This document shows, piece after piece, positions 15,780 through 23,609 of a stretch of DNA of 64,000 nucleotides; within the stretch, counting starts at the first letter, position 1; every line of letters begins with the position of its first letter. The stretch is from Pseudonocardia parietis (GTDB taxonomy: Bacteria > Actinomycetota > Actinomycetes > Mycobacteriales > Pseudonocardiaceae), in contig NZ_JAGINU010000001.1 of the NCBI RefSeq assembly GCF_017876315.1, forward strand, positions 6,014,001 to 6,078,000, given 5' to 3'. Position numbers and translations under genes: made by a program. Under the pieces are notes generated by a model, which made no database searches, had not been told where the DNA came from, and was given only the letters and a program-made list of their open reading frames with translations.

Positions 15780-16340
15780 ATGGACCTCACGCCGTACGTC
15801 GCGCAGCTGCGCGACGACCTCGCCGCCGCCGCGGCCGCGGGAGACGAGCAGACCCGCCGCACAGCGGCGCTGCTCGGCTCCGCGATCGAGCCCGCGGCCC
15901 GCCTCGCGATCATGAACGCCCTGTCCGACCTGGCCTCGGAGGCGACCGCCGCACTCGGCGACCGGTCGGTCGAGGTGCGGCTGCACGGGCGGGAGGTGCG
16001 CGTGTCGGTCTCCGGCACCACCCCGGCCGACGGACCGGTCGCCGATGCGGGGCCCGCTCCGTCCGGCACCGCGGGCGGGCACCACGGCCCCACGGACGGC
16101 CTCGGCGGACCGGCGGGCTCGATGTTCGGCGGTGATGCCGGCGACATCAGCCGGGTCACCCTGCGGATCGTCGAGCAGATCAAAGCGCAGGCCGAGAAGG
16201 CCGCGCAGTCACAGGGCGTCTCTCTCAACACCTGGGTCTCCCAGGCGGTGCAGGGAGCGTTGACCGGTGCCGAGGGGCGGGCCCGCGGTGGGCGGGACCC
16301 GCAGGACGGCCGCCACCTCCGGGGATGGGTGCAGGGATGA
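15780..16340 (+). CDS. Ribbon-helix-helix (HicB/Arc-type) DNA-binding protein
   Basis: A 186-residue protein. The C-terminal third holds a ribbon-helix-helix: strand SRVTLRIVEQIKAQAEKAAQ, then QGVSLNTWVSQAVQGAL (about residues 120-160). This matches the RHH tail of HicB-type antitoxins, where SLNxW/Y is conserved. The N-terminal 75 residues are helical and followed by a strand pair (VEVRLHGREVRVSVSG) and a Gly/Pro linker. No HicA-like toxin is adjacent; the next gene, overlapping as ATGA, is a DUF4097 protein. A transcription factor controlling its own operon is more likely than a toxin-antitoxin role. Confidence 0.75.
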   Translation: MDLTPYVAQLRDDLAAAAAAGDEQTRRTAALLGSAIEPAARLAIMNALSDLASEATAALGDRSVEVRLHGREVRVSVSGTTPADGPVADAGPAPSGTAGGHHGPTDGLGGPAGSMFGGDAGDISRVTLRIVEQIKAQAEKAAQSQGVSLNTWVSQAVQGALTGAEGRARGGRDPQDGRHLRGWVQG

Positions 16341-17467
16341 ACGACGAGCGCGACGACACGACCGGCCCGATCGATGGCGGCCCGTCCGGGGCCGGGGACT
16401 CCGCGAGTGCGGGCGGCGGGACCGGCACCGGCGGCGGGGCCGACACCGGCGGCAGCACCGACACCGGCGGCAGCACCGGCACGGGCCACGGCTCCGGCGG
16501 ATCGGGCACGTCCGACGACGCCCCCGCCCGCCACGAGCAGTGGCCCTGCACCGGGCCGGCCGAGCTGGAGGTCACCACCGGTGCCGGCCGCGTCCGCATC
16601 GACCTGGTCGAGGACGCCACCGAGGTCCGGGTCGAGGTGACCGCCGACCGCGGCGGCGCCCCGTGGTCCGGCGGCCTGGGCGGGCTCCTGGACTGGATCG
16701 GCACGTCGATGAGCGGCGGATCGGGCGGTGCGGGCTGGTCCGGGCGCGGGTTCGACCCGATCGTCGGCGCCCCGTGGGAGCGCTCCGGCGACCCCTCCGC
16801 CGACGCCGTCGAGGCCGTGACGATCGAGTGGTCCACGGCGGACCGGCGGCTGGTGGTCCGCGGACCGGACGAGCCGGCGCTGAGCGCGGTCCCGCTGATC
16901 GTGACGGTGTCCGCACCGGCCGGGTCGCGCACCGCGGTGCGCACCGGGGCGGCCACCGTCGAGCTGACCGGGCGGGCCTCCTGGGCCGCGGTGCGGACCG
17001 GCTCGGGGACCGCGCGGGTGGCCGAGGTGAGCGGCGACGCCGAGATCACGACCGGCTCCGGCGGCATCGACCTGGGTTCGTGCGGGGGGCGGGCCCAGCT
17101 GCGCACCGGCAGCGGCGAGATCGAGGTCGGATCCCTCGGCGGGGCCTCGCGGGTCCGGACCGGCAGCGGCGACGTCCGGCTGGGCGAGCTGGCCGGGGAC
17201 CTCGAGGTGCGCAGCGGTTCCGGCGACGTCGTGCTGGCCGACGCGGTCAGCGGCGAGGTCCGGTTGAACACCGGGTCGGGCAACGTCCGGGTCGGCGTGC
17301 ACTCCGGCGTCGCGGCCGACCTGGACCTCACCACCGGCTCGGGACGGGCACGCAGCGAGCTGGACGTGCGGCGCGACCCGCCCGCCACGAGCCCGGGCCT
17401 GCGGTTGGCCGGACGCACCGGCAGCGGCGACGTCCTCGTCACCCGGGCGGCGGCCGGCGCCCGCTGA
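16337..17467 (+). CDS. DUF4097-type beta-repeat protein
   Basis: A 376-residue protein of unknown function. Residues 1-70 are Gly/Thr/Ser-rich low complexity. From about 75 it is a right-handed beta-repeat (DUF4097/adhesin-like): LEVTTGAGRVRIDLVEDATE and then many copies of TGSGxVxV, for example RTGSGDVRLGEL, RSGSGDVVLADA and NTGSGNVRVGVH. A segment rich in Trp and Gly (about 105-150) interrupts the repeats. No signal peptide or membrane helix is visible, which is odd for a fold often found on cell surfaces. Its ATG overlaps the stop of the RHH gene, so the two are coupled. Confidence 0.75.
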   Translation: MNDERDDTTGPIDGGPSGAGDSASAGGGTGTGGGADTGGSTDTGGSTGTGHGSGGSGTSDDAPARHEQWPCTGPAELEVTTGAGRVRIDLVEDATEVRVEVTADRGGAPWSGGLGGLLDWIGTSMSGGSGGAGWSGRGFDPIVGAPWERSGDPSADAVEAVTIEWSTADRRLVVRGPDEPALSAVPLIVTVSAPAGSRTAVRTGAATVELTGRASWAAVRTGSGTARVAEVSGDAEITTGSGGIDLGSCGGRAQLRTGSGEIEVGSLGGASRVRTGSGDVRLGELAGDLEVRSGSGDVVLADAVSGEVRLNTGSGNVRVGVHSGVAADLDLTTGSGRARSELDVRRDPPATSPGLRLAGRTGSGDVLVTRAAAGAR

Positions 17468-17529
17468 TCCCGGGCGCGGCCCCTCAGTTGGCTCCACGGT
17501 CGAGATGTTCGCCGGCCGAACGACGTGCG

Positions 17530-17535
17530 TACCCT
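17530..17535 (+). promoter_or_regulatory. -10 element of the F420-type reductase gene, leaderless
   Basis: TACCCT seven bases before the ATG at 17543. Confidence 0.55.
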
Positions 17536-17542
17536 GCCGGGC

Positions 17543-17986
17543 ATGGATCGCACCGAGATCGCCGCGATGAACGCCTCCATGACCGAGCGCGTGCTCGGGA
17601 TGCCCGCCACCCCGGTCCCGGACAAGGGCTACGCGCTGCGGGTCCTGCGCACCCGCGGCCGGCGCAGCGGCGAGCCCCGCAGCACCCCGCTGGGCGTGAT
17701 CGGCCACGAGGGCGGCGAGTACCTCGTCTCCCCGACCGGTGCCCGGGACTGGGTACGCAACCTGCGCGCCACCGCCGGGTGCGCCCTCCTCGCGAGCGAC
17801 CGGACCGACGAACGCCGCGCCGTCACGCCGGATCCCGCCGAGGCCGCCGGCGTCGTGCTGGCCTACCTGCAGGCGCTCGACCAGCCGTGGGCACGGCAGG
17901 GTTTCCCGGTGTCGGCCGACTCCTCCGTCGAGGACGTGACCGCGCACCTGGACACGATCGCCGTCTTCCGCCTGGATCCCGCCTGA
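17543..17986 (+). CDS. Nitroreductase/quinone reductase family protein (DDN-type, F420-linked)
   Basis: A 147-residue split-beta-barrel protein of the deazaflavin-dependent nitroreductase family, which uses reduced F420 to reduce quinones or nitro compounds. Family segments are visible: YALRVLRTRGRRSGEPRSTP (about 33-52), LGVIGHEGGEYLVSP and ARDWVRNLRATAGCAL (about 70-85). The start at 17543 gives the usual length and lies seven bases after a TACCCT element. Assignment to F420 is a family inference; the exact substrate is unknown. Confidence 0.82.
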   Translation: MDRTEIAAMNASMTERVLGMPATPVPDKGYALRVLRTRGRRSGEPRSTPLGVIGHEGGEYLVSPTGARDWVRNLRATAGCALLASDRTDERRAVTPDPAEAAGVVLAYLQALDQPWARQGFPVSADSSVEDVTAHLDTIAVFRLDPA

Positions 17987-18043
17987 CAGGGACGACGGCC
18001 GCGTTCCGGATCGGCGGCTCGGCGGCGAGCTCGATGACCCCGA

Positions 18044-19291
18044 TCACCCCGCCCGCACGGCCGCCGCGAGCGCGGCGGCCAGGTCCCCCCGCTCCCCCAC
18101 CGCGACGCCGGCGAGCCCGAGCCAGCCGGCCATCGTGGACAGCTCCGCGGCCAGCTCGGCCACGATCCGGTGCGCCGGGAACGGCGCCCCGGGCTCGGCG
18201 AACGCGCCCGGCACCCGCAGCAGCCCGGCGGCCCGGTCGGCCTTGAGGTCGACCCGCCCGACGAGCGACCCGTCGAGCAGGAACGGGAAGACGTAGTACC
18301 CGTACTCGCGCTTCGGCTCGGGCACGTAGATCTCGATGCGGTACCGGAACCCGAAGATCCGCTCGGTGCGTTCCCGCTCCCAGACCAGCGGGTCGAACGG
18401 GCAGAGCAGGGCGCGCCCGGTCACCGTGCGCGGAGCCGAGGCGGCGGGGTCGCGGTAGGCGGGTCGCGCCCAGCCGCGCACCTCCACCGGTTCCAGATCG
18501 CCGACGTCGACGAGCTCGGCGATCGCGGCGCGGGTGCGTTCGGGCCCGAGCCGGTAGTAGTCGCGCAGGTCGGTCTCGGTGCCGACGCCCAGCGCGGAGG
18601 CCGCCGTCGCCACCAGGGACCGGGCCGCGTCGGCCGGGTCGGGCTCCGGCGCACCGAGGATCTCCGGCGGGATCACCCGTTCCGGCAGGTCGTAGCGGCG
18701 TTCGAAGTGCTTCCGGGTGCCGACGGCCAGCTCCCCCACCGCGAACATGTACTCGCAGACCCGCTTCACCTCGGAGCGTTCCCACCAGGTCGCGCCCGGC
18801 GGCCGCGGGCGGACGTCACCGGCCCGGCCCTGCGGTGCGAGTGCCTTCTCGATCGCACCGGCACCGATCGGTCCGTGCTCGGCGACGACGTCGCGGATGT
18901 CACCCGCCAGCGACGGGTGCTTCTCCAGCAGCGGCCCGTAGTGCCGCCACCAGCGTTGCGGCAGGGTCCGGTGCGACAGCAGCGGCCAGTCCTGCACCGG
19001 GACCAGGCTGGCCTCGTGCGCCCAGGTCTCGGCGAGCAACCGGGGCTTGCGGGCGCTCGGCGACCAGGCGGCGTCGTCGAGCAACTCGGTCGGGTAGGGG
19101 CCGAGCCGGCTGAACAGCGGCATGTAGTGGGCGCGCACCGCGATGTTCACCGAGTCCAGCTGCAGCAGCTTGACCCGGTCGAGCACACGCCCGAGGTGCC
19201 GCCGGGTGACCGCGCCCGACGGCCGGGGGTCGGTGAAGCCCTGGGCCGCGAGGAAGGTCCGCCGGGCCACGTCCGCGCTGATCGTCCGCAC
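18044..19291 (-). CDS. YcaQ/AlkX-type winged-helix DNA glycosylase
   Basis: About 415 residues of the HTH_42 (DUF1006) superfamily, which includes AlkZ and YcaQ/AlkX, glycosylases that unhook interstrand crosslinks and excise alkylated bases. The catalytic QxD/QxQ signature appears as LLQLDSVNI (about residue 39, Gln-Leu-Asp: the AlkX/YcaQ variant). Other conserved stretches are YMPLFSRLGPYP, AETWAHEASLVPVQDWPLL, ALLCPFDPLVWERERTERIF and YYVFPFLLDGSLVGRVDLKA. I start at GTG 19291 because homology begins with VRTISADVARR; an alternative GTG at 19336 would add 15 residues. The gene is isolated and convergent with the reductase gene. Confidence 0.82.
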   Translation of the reverse strand: MRTISADVARRTFLAAQGFTDPRPSGAVTRRHLGRVLDRVKLLQLDSVNIAVRAHYMPLFSRLGPYPTELLDDAAWSPSARKPRLLAETWAHEASLVPVQDWPLLSHRTLPQRWWRHYGPLLEKHPSLAGDIRDVVAEHGPIGAGAIEKALAPQGRAGDVRPRPPGATWWERSEVKRVCEYMFAVGELAVGTRKHFERRYDLPERVIPPEILGAPEPDPADAARSLVATAASALGVGTETDLRDYYRLGPERTRAAIAELVDVGDLEPVEVRGWARPAYRDPAASAPRTVTGRALLCPFDPLVWERERTERIFGFRYRIEIYVPEPKREYGYYVFPFLLDGSLVGRVDLKADRAAGLLRVPGAFAEPGAPFPAHRIVAELAAELSTMAGWLGLAGVAVGERGDLAAALAAAVRAG

Positions 19292-19378
19292 GGCCCGGAT
19301 GCTGCCACGCACCCCCGACAGGAACCGGCCGGGCACCGGCGACGACCACGGGCCCCGCGTCCGGTCTCAGTTCCCGGG

Positions 19379-20200
19379 CTAGGTCGTCGTGTCCACGGCC
19401 ACGGCGAGCGCGGCGGTGTAGCCGGAGCGGACATCACCGGTGACGGTCGCGACCTGCAGCGCGCCCCCGTCGTCGCCGAAGACGTTGTCGGAGTCCAGCG
19501 TGATCCCGGACAGGTGGTGCACCGACTCCTCGTACCCGGTGGTCGCGTACACGGCGTGGCAGAGGTCCTCCGGCAACGCGACCTGTGAGGTCGCGATCGC
19601 GTTCCCGGCGTCGGTGATGCCGGCCTCGTCCGGATACACCTCGACATGGACGTGCGGCCAACGTCCCGGGTAGCAGGCCGGGACGATGCTGGTGAAGCGG
19701 ACCGTCCCGGTGCCGTCGGCGACCTGGACACCGCGCAGGTAGTTCTCGTCCTCCACACCCTCGGAGTACATCGAGTACCGGCCCTCGCGGTCGCAGTGCC
19801 ACACGTAGACCGCAGCACCGGCCATCGGTGCCCGCGCCATGTCGGTGATCCTCAGCTCGAGGGTCATCGGCACGCCCTGCGCCGTGGCGTGGCCGGTGCC
19901 GGTACTGGAGCGGATGTCGCTGCGGACCACCCCGGACTGCTCGAGCACGTGCGGGCCGTTGGACCCGTCGCCCGGGTAGGGCCCCGCGGTCTCGTCCGGG
20001 ATCTCGCCGGGGCTGGTCGTGCTCGTCGCACCCGACGGTCCCCCGCACGCGACGAGCACCGCGCCGAGCGTGCCGGCGCCGAGGACCGACAGCATCCGGC
20101 GCCGGTTCAGCAGGGTGCCGACGTCGAAGCCGAGGCCCTGGTCGACGACGTCCTCGTCGGGACGCGGCAGCGCACGCCCCTCGTACCGCGGTTCCTTCAT
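19379..20200 (-). CDS. Tat-exported intradiol ring-cleavage dioxygenase-like lipoprotein
   Basis: A 273-residue protein with a twin-arginine/lipobox leader (NRRRMLSVLGAGTLGAVLVAC, residues 31-51), preceded by an unusually long 30-residue cytoplasmic extension. The mature part is an intradiol dioxygenase beta-sandwich: DETAGPYPGDG, then AAVYVWHCDREGRYSMYSEG and VPACYPGRWPHVHVEVY. The four iron ligands of the family (Tyr in GRYS, Tyr in CYPGR, both His in PHVH) all appear present. Extracellular members of this family are common in actinomycetes, and their aromatic substrates are mostly unknown. ATG 20200 has an AGGAGG site. Confidence 0.85.
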   Translation of the reverse strand: MKEPRYEGRALPRPDEDVVDQGLGFDVGTLLNRRRMLSVLGAGTLGAVLVACGGPSGATSTTSPGEIPDETAGPYPGDGSNGPHVLEQSGVVRSDIRSSTGTGHATAQGVPMTLELRITDMARAPMAGAAVYVWHCDREGRYSMYSEGVEDENYLRGVQVADGTGTVRFTSIVPACYPGRWPHVHVEVYPDEAGITDAGNAIATSQVALPEDLCHAVYATTGYEESVHHLSGITLDSDNVFGDDGGALQVATVTGDVRSGYTAALAVAVDTTT

Positions 20201-20347
20201 CGAACCTCCTGGGTCGTCCGCCCGCCTGCAGCCGACACTAGGAGCGTTTCGTGGGAAAACGTTCGGCGCGGGCTGTGCACAGGCTGTGAACCGGCGCACC
20301 GGGGGGTGATCGTGCGCACCTGCGGCCCGGCACGGTAGGTATGGCGC
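20201..20347. promoter_or_regulatory. Divergent promoter region, dioxygenase and GNAT genes
   Basis: Holds the dioxygenase promoter (minus strand; a TAGTGT near 20258 is a candidate -10) and TAGGTA (20336-20341), six bases before the GNAT ATG. An imperfect inverted repeat, CGTTT / AAAACG, lies at about 20246-20262. Confidence 0.35.
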
Positions 20348-20878
20348 ATGGCCACCGCGACCGTCCGCCCCGCCACCGACGACGACGTCGTCGCGATCAT
20401 GGAGATCCAGGACCGCACCTGGCGCACCGCCTACGCGGGACTGCTCCCCGAGGAGGCGTTCGCGACCCTGACCTCGGACACCGCCCGCGCCCACTGGAGC
20501 GACGCCGTGCACGCCGGCGACGACTTCCACCTGCTCGTCGCCGTCGAGGGCACCGAGATCGTCGGGTTCTGTGCCGCCGCCCGGTACGCCGGCGCGGACG
20601 AGCTGTCCATCGCCGAGGTGAGCGCGTTGCTGGTGGAGCCGCGCTGGGGGCGGCGCGGGCACGGCGGACGGCTGCTCGCCACCGCCGCGGCCGCGCTGCG
20701 GGCCGCCGGCTCGGACTCCGGACGGGCCTGGGTGCCCGAGACCGACGCCGCGTCGCGCGGGTTCTACGCCCGCGCCGGCTGGGAGCCCGACGGCGCCGTC
20801 CGGACCCTGGACACCGGCACCGGCACCGTCCGCGAGGTCCGCGTCACCGGGACGCTGGACCTGCGGCTCGTGGAGTAG
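20348..20878 (+). CDS. GNAT family N-acetyltransferase
   Basis: A 176-residue acetyltransferase. N-terminal VRPATDDDVVAIMEIQDRTW is followed by YAGLLPEEAF, the classical small-GNAT start. The acetyl-CoA site is EVSALLVEPRWGRRGHGGRL (about 93-112; the R/QxxGxG/A motif appears as RRGHGG), and the C-terminal ASRGFYARAGWEPDG is typical of the RimI-like subclass. The substrate is unknown. The gene is probably leaderless and converges on dapB with a three-base gap. Confidence 0.88.
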   Translation: MATATVRPATDDDVVAIMEIQDRTWRTAYAGLLPEEAFATLTSDTARAHWSDAVHAGDDFHLLVAVEGTEIVGFCAAARYAGADELSIAEVSALLVEPRWGRRGHGGRLLATAAAALRAAGSDSGRAWVPETDAASRGFYARAGWEPDGAVRTLDTGTGTVREVRVTGTLDLRLVE

Positions 20879-20881
20879 ACC

Positions 20882-21631
20882 TCAGACGAGCCCCAGCAGC
20901 GGCTCGAGGCCGATCGTCAGGCCCGGACGCCCGCGCACCGCGCGCACCGCCATCAGCACGCCGGGCATGAACGACGCCCGGTTCATCGAGTCGTGCCGCA
21001 TGGTGAAGACCTCGCCGTCGGTACCCAGGATGACCTCCTGGTGCGCGATCAGGCCGGGCATGCGGACCGCGTGCACGTGGACGCCGTCGACGACGGCACC
21101 GCGTGCGCCGTCCGGGTCGGTGGTGGTCGCATCGGGGACGGCTCCCAGGCCGGCTTCGGCGCGGGCGGCCGCGACCACCGACGCGGTGCGTGCCGCCGTG
21201 CCGGACGGGGCGTCGACCTTGCCGGCGTGGTGCAGCTCGACGATCTCCACGGAGTCGAAGAACTTCGCGGCCTGCCCGGCGAAGTGCATCATCAGCACCG
21301 CGCCGACGCCGAAGTTCGGGGCGACCAGCACGCTGCCCGACCCGTGCGCGTCGAGGACCGCGCGGACCTCGTCGAACTTCGCGGCGTCGAACCCACTGGT
21401 CCCGACCACCGGTGCGACCCCACGCGAGACGCAGGCCGCCACGTTGTCCAGCGCTGCGCCGGGGTGGGTGAAGTCGACGGCGACGTCGGCGCCGTCCAGC
21501 ACCGACAGGTCGTCGCCCGCGTCGAGGGCCGCCACCAGCTCGGTGTCCGGGGCCTCCTCGACGGCCTTGCAGACCTCGCTGCCCATCCGGCCCTTCGCGC
21601 CGAGCACCGCCACCCGGATCGTCCCGCTCAC
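20882..21631 (-). CDS. dapB: 4-hydroxy-tetrahydrodipicolinate reductase
   Basis: A 249-residue NAD(P)H reductase of the lysine/diaminopimelate pathway, acting directly after DapA. The Rossmann motif VAVLGAKGRMGSEV is at residues 7-20, VDFTHPGA follows at about 60, and the signature ELHHAGKVDAPSGTA, with the catalytic His and Lys, is at about 135-149. The start is GTG 21631; a second GTG at 21637 would add two residues and has GGAGAAG in front, so it is an alternative. It is the first core gene downstream of pnp and the M16 peptidase on the minus strand. Confidence 0.95.
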   Translation of the reverse strand: MSGTIRVAVLGAKGRMGSEVCKAVEEAPDTELVAALDAGDDLSVLDGADVAVDFTHPGAALDNVAACVSRGVAPVVGTSGFDAAKFDEVRAVLDAHGSGSVLVAPNFGVGAVLMMHFAGQAAKFFDSVEIVELHHAGKVDAPSGTAARTASVVAAARAEAGLGAVPDATTTDPDGARGAVVDGVHVHAVRMPGLIAHQEVILGTDGEVFTMRHDSMNRASFMPGVLMAVRAVRGRPGLTIGLEPLLGLV

Positions 21632-21686
21632 CAGCACACCCACTTCTTCTCCGACGTCGTGGGTGGCGAGTCTAGGCGGGCCCCGG

Positions 21687-22166
21687 TCAGGCGAGCACCA
21701 GGCCACCGATCCACACGGCGGTCGCGACCATCCCGGCCGCGAGCTCGATCAGGATGCTCCACCCGACGGCGGTGAGTGCCTCCCGGGCCGAGCGCCAGGC
21801 CGTCGCGGCATCGGGGAGCCGGAGGAGCTCGGCCAGCCACACCCCCAGCACGAAGCCGAGGAACAGGCCCACCACGGGGACGACGAAGAACCCGACCACA
21901 CCGAGCACCAGCCCGGCCAGCAGGGTCCGGCTCGGCACCCCGGACGCCTTGAGCCGCTTGCCGGGGAGCAGGTACTTCGCGACCTGGCCGGCGACCGTCA
22001 CCAGGACCGCGATGCCGAGCACCCACCAGCCGACCGAGTCACCGCGCGGGACGGCCCAGACCGCCACCCCGCCGACGATCAGCAGCGGTCCGGGCAGCAC
22101 CGGGAGCACGATCCCGGCCAGCCCGACGGCGATCATCAACCCGGCGAGCACCGCGAGCCACGTCAT
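21687..22166 (-). CDS. DUF456 family membrane protein
   Basis: A 159-residue protein with four or five hydrophobic segments. The conserved DUF456 opening LAGIVLPVLPGPLLIVGGVA is at about residues 16-35, then AKYLLPGKRLKASG and VGFFVVPVVGLFLGFVLGVW. Function unknown; the family is widespread in bacteria. The ATG at 22166 is chosen over an upstream GTG (22172), since CAGGCT ends six bases before it. It lies between dapB and the M16 gene, 56 bases from each. Confidence 0.8.
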   Translation of the reverse strand: MTWLAVLAGLMIAVGLAGIVLPVLPGPLLIVGGVAVWAVPRGDSVGWWVLGIAVLVTVAGQVAKYLLPGKRLKASGVPSRTLLAGLVLGVVGFFVVPVVGLFLGFVLGVWLAELLRLPDAATAWRSAREALTAVGWSILIELAAGMVATAVWIGGLVLA

Positions 22167-22224
22167 GGACACAGCCTGCCAGCGGAGGGCGCCGCCCTTG
22201 CGACCCGGGCAGCCGGGGCGGCCG

Positions 22225-23604
22225 CTACGCCAGCTCGCGCAGCGACTCCGGCAGGTCGTCGACGTCGTCGTAGGGACCGACGACGGCCGCGGTCAGCGGC
22301 TGGTCGAGCAGCTCGGCGGCCAGCGCAGCCACCTCGTCGGGTGTGACGGCGTCGATCCGGGTCAGGCTCTCGGCCAGCGAACGCTGACGGCCGTGGTCCA
22401 GCTCGGCGCGGCCGAGCCGGTTCATCCGGGACGCGGTGTCCTCGCAGCCCAACACCAGGCCACCGCGCAGCGAGCCCTTCGCCCGGGCCACCTCGGCCTC
22501 GGTGAGCCCCTCGGAGGTGACGCCGGCCAGCACGTCCCGCACGACGGCGACGACCTCGCCGAGCCGCTCCGGCGCGCACCCGGCGTAGACCGACAGGGCG
22601 CCGGAATCGGCGTAGCGGACGGTGGACGAGTACACCTGGTAGGCCAGTCCGCGCTGCTCACGTACCTGCTGGAACAGCCGCGATGACAGGCCGCCGCCGA
22701 GAGCTGCGTTCAGCACGGCGAGCGCCGGGCGCCCGGGGCCGTGCCGCCCGGCGCCCGGGACGCCCAGCATCACGTGCGCCTGCTCGGACTCGTCGGACTG
22801 CAGGGCGAGCGCCCCGGAGCGGGCGGGCCGGACACCGGTCGCGGTGCGCGGCGGGACCGCCCGGGCACCGAAGTGCTCACCGGCGGCCGGCCCGAGCGCG
22901 GCCGCGACCAGGTCGGCGATGCGGTCGTGGTCGAGGTTCCCGGCGGCGGCGACGACCATCCGCGGCGTCGTGTACTCACCCCGCCAGAACGAGTGCAGCG
23001 TGTCCCGGCTCATCGCCCGGATCGAGTCCTCGGACCCGATCACCGGGCGGCCCAGCGGGTGGGCGCCGAACAGGGTCTCGTCGAACAGGTCGCCGAGCAG
23101 GTCCTCCGGGTCGTCGTCGCGCATCGAGATCTCCTCGAGCACCACGCCGCGCTCCACCTCGACGTCGGCGTGCGCGAACTCGGCGTCGGTCACGACGTCG
23201 GCGAGCAGGTCCACCGCGAGCGCGACGTCGGTGTCGAGGACGTGCGCGTAGTAGCAGGTGTGCTCCTTGGCGGTGAACGCGTTCAGCTCGCCGCCGACCG
23301 CGTCCATCTCCTCGGCGATCCCGGCCGCGGTGCGCCGCCGGGTGCCCTTGAAGAGCAGGTGTTCCAGGAAGTGCGCCGCACCGGCCTGCTCGGTGGTCTC
23401 GTCGACCGAGCCGATGCCGATCCAGATACCGAGCGCCACCGAGCGGACGCCGGGCACCGCCTCGGTGACCAGCCGGACGCCGCCGGGCAGCTCGCTGCGG
23501 CGGACCGTGTCGGGTGTCCGGTCCGGGGAGGCGGGCACGCGGGCGACGGCCCGGGAACCGTGAGGTCCCCGGGCCGTCGCCGCGTGGTCGTGCCGTTCGG
23601 GCAA
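22225..23604 (-). CDS. M16 family zinc peptidase
   Basis: A 459-residue insulinase/pitrilysin-type peptidase (like mycobacterial PepR or Bacillus YmxG). The inverted zinc motif HxxEH is HFLEHLLFKG at about residues 78-87, and the distal Glu is about 75 residues later in ERGVVLEEISMRDDD. The second, inactive half shows ALGGGLSSRLFQQVREQRGLAY. The N-terminal 35 residues are polar and not conserved. Its start is six bases after the pnp stop, and the pnp-M16 pair is conserved across actinobacteria and firmicutes. Substrate unknown. Confidence 0.92.
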   Translation of the reverse strand: MPERHDHAATARGPHGSRAVARVPASPDRTPDTVRRSELPGGVRLVTEAVPGVRSVALGIWIGIGSVDETTEQAGAAHFLEHLLFKGTRRRTAAGIAEEMDAVGGELNAFTAKEHTCYYAHVLDTDVALAVDLLADVVTDAEFAHADVEVERGVVLEEISMRDDDPEDLLGDLFDETLFGAHPLGRPVIGSEDSIRAMSRDTLHSFWRGEYTTPRMVVAAAGNLDHDRIADLVAAALGPAAGEHFGARAVPPRTATGVRPARSGALALQSDESEQAHVMLGVPGAGRHGPGRPALAVLNAALGGGLSSRLFQQVREQRGLAYQVYSSTVRYADSGALSVYAGCAPERLGEVVAVVRDVLAGVTSEGLTEAEVARAKGSLRGGLVLGCEDTASRMNRLGRAELDHGRQRSLAESLTRIDAVTPDEVAALAAELLDQPLTAAVVGPYDDVDDLPESLRELA

Positions 23605-23609
23605 ACCGA

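Noticed and set aside
15780..17467. Toxin-antitoxin pair (HicB plus toxin)
   Set aside because: The downstream protein is a 376-residue DUF4097 beta-repeat, not a HicA-like or PIN toxin.
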